From Roseobacter sp. (lineage in GTDB: Bacteria; Pseudomonadota; Alphaproteobacteria; Rhodobacterales; Rhodobacteraceae): a stretch of DNA of 19,982 bases. The position numbers and the translations under genes were made by a program. Position 1 is the first letter of the stretch. Each line of letters starts with the position of its first letter. The stretch lies in NCBI GenBank assembly GCA_024636425.1, contig JAGXHB010000092.1, forward strand, positions 1 to 19,982, read 5' to 3'. The notes under the pieces are model-generated. The model was not told the origin of the DNA. It made no database searches and saw nothing but the letters and a program-made list of their open reading frames with translations. Shown in pieces: positions 15,440 to 19,982 of this stretch.

Positions 15440-16103
15440 CCGCGACATAGGCCATGTAGCCAAGCCCCCTTGCGGTCTTGATCACCAGTGGCGTGCCGTC
15501 CAGTTTCTTGCGCAGGCGCGTGACAAGCTGTTCGACGGCGTTCAGGCTGGGTGTTTCCTCGAAAGTATAAAGCTTGTCCGCCACTTCTTCCTTGCTCAGC
15601 ATCCGGCCAAGATTGTCGATCATGATTTCCAGCAACTGGATCTCGCGGGCGCGCATCTGCACGTCAATGCCGCCGATCTGCGCCTGTTTCGCGCCCCGGT
15701 CAAAGGTCAGTGGCCCCACTGTGAAAAGATTGCTCGCGCGTCCTGCACGGCGCCGGGCAAGAACGCGGCAGCGCGCCAGCAATTCCCGAAAATCCACCGG
15801 CTTGACCATGTAGTCATCGGCCCCCGCGTCCAGGCCGATCACCCGATCGTCGATCTGGCTGCGGGCTGTCAGAATGATGACCGGGGTTTCGTCGGTGCGC
15901 GCCCGCAAGGACCGCAACACCTCGTAGCCGCTGCGACCGGGCAGGTTGATGTCCAAAAGCACGATGTCGAACTTGATGTGCCGCAGAAGGTCGTTTGCTT
16001 CGTTGCCATCGGCCTCACGGTCGACGGAATGACCCTCGGCCCGAAGACGATCGACGATCGTTTCGGCCAATTCGTCATTATCTTCGACCAACAGAATACG
16101 CAT
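15429..16103 (-). CDS. tctD: OmpR-family response regulator TctD
   Basis: TctD is the transcriptional output of the two-component pair, expected to control tricarboxylate transport. The 224-residue protein has a receiver domain with acidic pocket Glu7-Asp8, phospho-acceptor Asp51 (LLDINLPG), Thr79 and Lys101-Pro102. A winged-helix DNA-binding domain follows (about 128-220) with SLNAVEQLVTRLRKKL as the recognition helix and TARGLGYMA at the wing. Its start is fixed by the canonical MRILLVEDN. The GAGGA upstream lies only one base from the ATG, an unusually tight spacing. It overlaps the kinase gene, indicating coupled translation. It is divergent from tctCBA, and the intergenic region carries 11-bp direct repeats of the type OmpR-family dimers bind. 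Confidence 0.92.
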   Translation of the reverse strand: MRILLVEDNDELAETIVDRLRAEGHSVDREADGNEANDLLRHIKFDIVLLDINLPGRSGYEVLRSLRARTDETPVIILTARSQIDDRVIGLDAGADDYMVKPVDFRELLARCRVLARRRAGRASNLFTVGPLTFDRGAKQAQIGGIDVQMRAREIQLLEIMIDNLGRMLSKEEVADKLYTFEETPSLNAVEQLVTRLRKKLDGTPLVIKTARGLGYMAYVADDD

Positions 16104-16118
16104 GTCCTCTGGATAGCA

Positions 16119-16160
16119 GGCCCGGATCGCACCGCATAGAACTAGAATGTTGTCCGGGCC
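16119..16160. repeat. 8-bp inverted repeat in the tctD leader
   Basis: GGCCCGGA (16119-16126) and TCCGGGCC (16153-16160) are perfect inverted copies separated by 26 bases, lying 16 to 57 bases upstream of the tctD start. They could form a stem in the tctD leader mRNA or be a spaced dyad operator. Confidence 0.4.
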
Positions 16161-16193
16161 GCAGGTCAGTGTCCTGTCAGTTTCGCGTCAGGA
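16161..16193. promoter_or_regulatory. Three 11-bp direct repeats, putative TctD operator
   Basis: GTCAG occurs at 16165, 16176 and 16187, exactly 11 bp apart. The full units are GCAGGTCAGTG, TCCTGTCAGTT and TCGCGTCAGGA, with C also conserved at position 2. OmpR/PhoB-family regulators bind head-to-tail to 11-bp direct repeats, and a member of that family (tctD) is encoded next to it. The array lies 57 bases from the tctD start and 74 bases from the tctC start, so it could serve both directions. Confidence 0.65.
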
Positions 16194-16226
16194 TCGGCAC
16201 AGCATGGGCCGCTATGCAGAAGGCGA

Positions 16227-16240
16227 CCGGGAATTCCCGG
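16227..16240. repeat. 14-bp perfect palindrome upstream of tctC
   Basis: CCGGGAATTCCCGG is its own reverse complement. It lies 27 bases before the tctC start and 13 bases before its ribosome site (AGGGAGG at 16254-16260). In RNA it would make only a short stem with a tight loop, so a DNA-binding site is the more natural reading. The protein that would bind it is unknown. Confidence 0.4.
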
Positions 16241-16267
16241 CAAAAGTATTTCCAGGGAGGAAACCAC

Positions 16268-17239
16268 ATGTTTTTCACACGCTTCAGCGCGGCGCTTGTC
16301 GTCGCCGCAGGTCTTGCAGTCCCCGCCTTTGCCCAAAGCCAGATTGATCGTCCGGAGTGTATCGCGCCCGCCAACCCCGGCGGCGGTTTTGATTTGACCT
16401 GCCGCGTCATCCAATCGGGCCTCGATCCGCATGTCGACGCGCCGATCCAGGTGACGTTCATGCCCGGTGGTATCGGTGCCGTGGCCTACAACCTTTTCAA
16501 CAGCACACGCACGGATGACGGGTCTGCCGTTGTTGCCTTCTCGACCGGATCGCTGCTGAACATCCTGACCGGCAAATACGGTGCCTTTACTGAGAACGAC
16601 GTGCGTTGGGTTGGCACGGCGGGCGCTGACTTCGGGGCCGTCGTGGTGCGCGCTGACAGCGAATACACGGATCTGTCGCAGCTCATGGCAGACTTTTCCG
16701 CCGACCCTGCGTCGGTCGTTGTGGGGGCAGGCGGGTCTGTCGGATCGCAGGACTGGATGAAAGGCGCGCTGCTGCTGCGCGAAGCGGGCGCGACCCCCAT
16801 GGACATGCGCTATGTTGCTTTTGACGGCGGTGGCGATGCGATTGCGGCCCTTCTGGGCGGTTCGATCGAGGTCTATACCGGCGATGTCGGCGAAATGGTC
16901 CCGCATATTGATGCCGGTCAGATGCGCATCCTTGCCGTGATGTCGCCAGAGCGTCTGGATGCGCCATTCGCCGAGATCCCGACGGCGATGGAGCAGGGTT
17001 TCGATGTGGAGTGGACGATCCTGCGCGGCTTCTACATGGGCGGCGAAGTCTCGGACGCCGACTATCAGAAATGGGTCGATGCTTTCAACGCGGCTTATGA
17101 GACCGAAGAATTCGCAGCCATCCAGAAAGAGCGCGGCCTGCTGCCTTTGAACCTTGCGGGCGACGCGCTGGAAGCCTCGATCGAAGAGCAAGTTGCAAAC
17201 CTGCGCGCAATCGCGAAAGAGGCCGGCCTGATCAACTGA
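16268..17239 (+). CDS. tctC: Tripartite tricarboxylate transporter, binding protein TctC
   Basis: This is the periplasmic receptor of the TctCBA secondary transporter for citrate-like tricarboxylates. The chosen ATG gives 323 residues with signal peptide MFFTRFSAALVVAAGLAVPAFA (cleavage before QSQ). It is set by a strong AGGGAGG seven bases upstream. The frame is open further 5' but without such a signal. The mature N-terminus reads ECIAPANPGGGFDLTCR, with Cys31 and Cys45 likely paired. This is the form I associate with citrate/tricarboxylate TctC proteins rather than the wider Bug family, which usually has a cysteine-free PFPAGG-type loop. The substrate assignment is an inference from that motif and the tct neighbours. 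A hairpin separates it from tctB, as expected if the binding protein is made in excess. Confidence 0.9.
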   Translation: MFFTRFSAALVVAAGLAVPAFAQSQIDRPECIAPANPGGGFDLTCRVIQSGLDPHVDAPIQVTFMPGGIGAVAYNLFNSTRTDDGSAVVAFSTGSLLNILTGKYGAFTENDVRWVGTAGADFGAVVVRADSEYTDLSQLMADFSADPASVVVGAGGSVGSQDWMKGALLLREAGATPMDMRYVAFDGGGDAIAALLGGSIEVYTGDVGEMVPHIDAGQMRILAVMSPERLDAPFAEIPTAMEQGFDVEWTILRGFYMGGEVSDADYQKWVDAFNAAYETEEFAAIQKERGLLPLNLAGDALEASIEEQVANLRAIAKEAGLIN

Positions 17240-17255
17240 TCATCCGACCTACATA

Positions 17256-17282
17256 GCCCGCGTCCGGCTGCCGGATGCGGGC
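17256..17282 (+). promoter_or_regulatory. Intercistronic hairpin between tctC and tctB
   Basis: GCCCGCGTCCGG (17256-17267) pairs over twelve positions, with one G-T wobble, with CCGGATGCGGGC (17271-17282) across a CTG loop. It begins 17 bases after the tctC stop and has no T tract, so it is likely an mRNA-stabilising or partial-termination element rather than a full terminator. Confidence 0.7.
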
Positions 17283-17321
17283 CCGTCGCCTTTCACACCC
17301 CCAGATTTTGAGGAGACCCCC

Positions 17322-17792
17322 ATGGTCGACCGCATTTTTGCCGGTGTACTGCTGATTGTGACGCTGGCCTATGCAGTCATCGCCTTCACAGCCATCAGCG
17401 CACCTTTCCAATATGATCCGCTTGGCCCCGAAAGCTGGCCGCAGATCCTCTCCATTGTCGCGATTGCCTGCCTGCTGGTGATCTTGTGGAAACCCGACGC
17501 GACCAAAATGGATATGACGCGCAAAGCGTGGTTTCGCCTTGCTGCCACGGTCATCATGCTGGCCGCCTACGCCGAGCTTTACGAGCCACTGGGCTTCATC
17601 CTGTCCACGATCCTGTTCGGCACGTCGCTTTGCGCGATGCTGGGGGCGGGGCTGGTCCGGTCTTTGGTCTTTGGCGCGACTGCCGGGGTGGCGGGGTATC
17701 TTTTGTGTGTCAGCCTGCTTGATCTCAACCTGCCAGACGGCGAACTGATCGAGATGCTGTTGGAACCGTCTGTTCAAGAAGGAGCTTCATGA
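17322..17792 (+). CDS. tctB: Tripartite tricarboxylate transporter, small membrane protein TctB
   Basis: This is the small integral membrane subunit of the TTT transporter. It is poorly conserved in sequence and recognised mainly by size, topology and position. The 156-residue protein has four to five hydrophobic segments (about 5-27, 40-57, 70-88, 90-108 and 112-130). It also has the family-typical short loop DPLGPESWPQILS after the first span and a cytoplasmic KPDATKMDMTRKAW linker. GAGGAG (17310-17315) lies six bases before the ATG. The stop overlaps the tctA start (ATGA), so the two membrane subunits are translationally coupled. Confidence 0.9.
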   Translation: MVDRIFAGVLLIVTLAYAVIAFTAISAPFQYDPLGPESWPQILSIVAIACLLVILWKPDATKMDMTRKAWFRLAATVIMLAAYAELYEPLGFILSTILFGTSLCAMLGAGLVRSLVFGATAGVAGYLLCVSLLDLNLPDGELIEMLLEPSVQEGAS

Positions 17793-19312
17793 TGGAAGCC
17801 GTATTCTCCGGCCTTGCGACGGGCTTTGCCGTCGCCCTTGATCCGTTCAACCTGTTCCTTGTTCTGGCGGGCTGCTTTGCCGGCACGCTGATCGGTGCGC
17901 TGCCGGGCCTTGGCCCGATCAACGGTGTCGCGATCCTGCTGCCGATTGCCTATGGGCTGGGCTTCGGTCCTGAATCCGCCCTGATCCTGCTGGCGGGTAT
18001 TTACTACGGCGCTGAATATGGCGGGCGCATTTCGTCAATTCTGCTGAACGTCCCCGGTGATGCAAGTGCTGTCATGACCACGCTAGACGGCAATCCGCTG
18101 GCGCGGTCCGGCAATGCGGGGCGCGCACTGTCGCTGTCGGCGGTCGCATCCTTTGTCGGCGGCACCTTTGCCGTGATCCTGATGTCGCTGTTCGCGCCCG
18201 TGATCGCGGCCTTTGCGGTGACGTTTTCGCCCGCCAATTACGTCGCTCTCATGGTCTTTGCCTTTGCTTCGCTGGCATCATTGGTGGGCAAAAGCACGGT
18301 CAAGACCCTGCTGGGCGCGACCATCGGGCTGATGCTGGCCACCATCGGGATCGACGCCAACACAGGTATCCCCCGTTTTACCTTCGGTATTCCCGATATT
18401 CTGGCGGGTATCGACTTTCTGATCGTGGTCGTCGGTCTGTTCGGAATGGCGGAACTGCTGACGCTGGTGGAGCATCAGGTCTCCGGAAAGTTGAAGGCGC
18501 TGCCCGTAGACAAGAGCTTTGTCAAATGGGCGGATCTTGTGGTCTGCAAATGGACGATCATCCGGTCGTCGATCATCGGGTTCTTCATCGGTATCCTGCC
18601 GGGCACCGGTGCCTCCGTCGCCTCGGCGGTGGCATATGGCACGGAGAAGCGGATTGCGGACAAGGACAAGACCTTTGGCACGGGTGACATTCGCGGGCTT
18701 GCCGCGCCTGAAGCCGCGAACAACGCCGCGGCGGGCGGAGCCATGGTGCCGATGCTGACGCTGGGCATCCCCGGCTCCGGCACGACCGCGATCCTGCTCG
18801 GGGCGCTTTTGATGTTCAACATCCAGCCCGGCCCGATGATGTTCGCGCAGCGTCCTGACGTGGCGTGGGGCCTGATCGCATCCATGTACATCGGCAATGT
18901 GGCTCTTCTGGTCATCAACCTGCCGCTGGTGGGGCTGTTTGCCCGGATGCTGACGATCCCGCAGCACTATCTGACGCCCCTGATCGCGATCTTGGCGTTC
19001 ATCGGGATCTACACGATTGTCGGCAACCCCTTCGACCTGCTGTTGATCACTCTGCTTGGTGTTTTCGGATGGTTCCTGCGCAAGCTCGACTTCTCGCTGG
19101 CACCGATCATTCTCGGCTTTGTGCTGGGCAGTCTGTTTGAAAACAACCTGCGCCGCGCGCTGTCGATTTCAGGCGGAGACTGGTCAATCCTTTGGATGGA
19201 TTACAAGAGCATCGTCCTTTACGTGCTGGCGCTTGCGGTTGTTATCGCACCGATCTGGCTTGGTATGCGTGCCCGCAAGATGGAAGGCGATGCGACACAC
19301 GAAAAGGTCTAA
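17789..19312 (+). CDS. tctA: Tripartite tricarboxylate transporter, large permease TctA
   Basis: This is the main transport subunit, a 507-residue membrane protein with about eleven or twelve hydrophobic segments. Two family signature motifs in the two halves are visible: GTLIGALPGLGP (residues 32-43) and GILPGTGAS (from 268). They probably reflect an internal duplication with inverted topology. PMLTLGIPGSGTTAILLGALL follows in the second half. The permease works with ion-gradient energy and receives substrate from TctC. AAGGAG (17779-17784) is only four bases from the first ATG (17789) and seven from the next in-frame ATG (17792), so the second may be the real start. A membrane protein of the AbrB family follows after four bases. 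Confidence 0.94.
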   Translation: MMEAVFSGLATGFAVALDPFNLFLVLAGCFAGTLIGALPGLGPINGVAILLPIAYGLGFGPESALILLAGIYYGAEYGGRISSILLNVPGDASAVMTTLDGNPLARSGNAGRALSLSAVASFVGGTFAVILMSLFAPVIAAFAVTFSPANYVALMVFAFASLASLVGKSTVKTLLGATIGLMLATIGIDANTGIPRFTFGIPDILAGIDFLIVVVGLFGMAELLTLVEHQVSGKLKALPVDKSFVKWADLVVCKWTIIRSSIIGFFIGILPGTGASVASAVAYGTEKRIADKDKTFGTGDIRGLAAPEAANNAAAGGAMVPMLTLGIPGSGTTAILLGALLMFNIQPGPMMFAQRPDVAWGLIASMYIGNVALLVINLPLVGLFARMLTIPQHYLTPLIAILAFIGIYTIVGNPFDLLLITLLGVFGWFLRKLDFSLAPIILGFVLGSLFENNLRRALSISGGDWSILWMDYKSIVLYVLALAVVIAPIWLGMRARKMEGDATHEKV

Positions 19313-19316
19313 GCCC

Positions 19317-19982
19317 ATGACACGGGGAGCACCTCCCATCCTTATTACCTTGGGTGCAGGAAGCGCAGGGGCGGCTTTGGCCGCCCTTGCAGGCCTTCCG
19401 GCGGGCGCGTTGATCGGCGGCACGCTTGGCGTGGCGGCTGCGGCGGGACTGGGTCTCAAGGTCGGTTTGCCAAACATGATGCGCGATCTTGCTTTTGCCA
19501 TCATAGGCGTGTCGCTGGGGTCTGGCGTGGACGAGCGGATTTTCAGCCAGATCGGCACTTGGGGTGTCAGCCTTGCCATTCTGGTCGCGTCGCTGGTGGC
19601 CACGATCCTGTCGGGGCGGCTGATCCTGACCCGTGTCTTCGGGCTGGACAAGCAAACCGCCACGCTTGCCAGCTCTCCCGGGACGATGACCAACGCCGTG
19701 GCCATCGCCGCCCAAGGCACAGGTGATGCGACGGCGGTGATGTTTTTGCAACTGATGCGGCTGTTGGCGTTGGTGATACTGGTGCCACCGCTGGCCGTGG
19801 CGTTTGACGCTTCAGCAGGTGCGACCCCGACGGGGCCTGCATCGATGGATATTCTGCCGTTGGCGGGGCTTCTGGGGCTCGCACTGGTGTTGGGGCTGGC
19901 CGGTGCGCGGGCCGGTTTACCTGCGGCAAGTTTGCTTGCCGGCATGTTTGTCAGCGCCGCCGCCCATGCCGCGGGCCTGATC
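19317..19982 (+). CDS. AbrB-family membrane protein (3' end outside window)
   Basis: This is a predicted membrane transporter of the family named after AbrB of Escherichia coli (a regulator of aidB), sometimes mislabelled ammonia monooxygenase. It is not related to the Bacillus transition-state regulator. The frame is open from ATG 19317 to the window end (222 residues, where I expect about 350). It is highly hydrophobic, with a tandem duplication style. The motif GLKVGLPNMMRDLAFAIIGVSLGSGVDE is followed by LASSPGTMTNAVAIAAQGTGD and MFLQLMRLLALVILVP, which are typical of the family. It starts four bases after tctA with AAGG nine bases upstream, so it is cotranscribed with tctCBA. Its substrate is unknown. 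The linkage suggests an acid-transport role. Confidence 0.85.
   Translation, partial: MTRGAPPILITLGAGSAGAALAALAGLPAGALIGGTLGVAAAAGLGLKVGLPNMMRDLAFAIIGVSLGSGVDERIFSQIGTWGVSLAILVASLVATILSGRLILTRVFGLDKQTATLASSPGTMTNAVAIAAQGTGDATAVMFLQLMRLLALVILVPPLAVAFDASAGATPTGPASMDILPLAGLLGLALVLGLAGARAGLPAASLLAGMFVSAAAHAAGLI

Noticed and set aside
15995..16267. Upstream in-frame extension of tctC
   Set aside because: It overlaps tctD and the regulatory repeats. The start at 16268 has a strong ribosome site and a proper signal peptide.
1..19982. CRISPR arrays, tRNA or rRNA genes, insertion sequences, attachment sites, replication origin
   Set aside because: I found no regularly spaced repeats, cloverleaf sequences, transposase or integrase frames, or DnaA-box clusters by eye.

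Overview
The window is about 20 kb of G+C-rich DNA from an alphaproteobacterium, most likely a Rhodobacteraceae (Roseobacter group) member. The basis is the G+C-rich codon use, the HflK-HflC-DegP block, a cysteine-free Fur/Mur-type regulator divergent from sitABCD, and a tctDE/tctCBA block. No species can be named from sequence alone. Coding density is high: 18 protein genes, two of them cut by the window edges. I see no tRNA, rRNA, insertion sequence, prophage or CRISPR array, and no gene-free stretch longer than about 300 bases.

Left part (1-4756, plus strand): the 3' part of hflK, then hflC, which together form the SPFH-domain membrane complex that modulates FtsH. A rho-independent terminator follows, then a Do-type periplasmic serine protease (degP) with its own leader and a second strong terminator, then a TetR-type regulator. 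Together, hflKC and degP form an envelope quality-control group.

Metal region (4753-8838): a Fur-family regulator, probably the manganese regulator Mur, lies on the minus strand. It is divergent from sitABCD, an ABC importer for Mn(II) with a binding protein, an ATPase and two permeases. The shared promoter region holds two 20-bp near-identical operator-like repeats 32 bp apart. One sits between the putative -35 and -10 of sitA.

Central carbon region (8878-13006, plus strand): glpD, glpK and a class I fructose-1,6-bisphosphatase (fbp). Together they can take glycerol to G3P and DHAP, and then fructose bisphosphate to fructose-6-phosphate. glpD begins only 39 nt after sitD with no visible terminator.

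Tricarboxylate region (13031-19982): tctD and a tctE-like sensor kinase lie on the minus strand, divergent from tctC-tctB-tctA and an AbrB-family membrane protein cut by the right edge. The kinase is the most unusual gene in the window. Its C-terminus runs in frame into a signal-peptide-like segment and a complete ABC-type periplasmic binding protein, giving an approximately 800-residue fusion. The tctD/tctC intergenic region contains three copies of GTCAG spaced exactly 11 bp apart, the layout expected for an OmpR/PhoB-family response regulator. A strong hairpin separates tctC from tctB.
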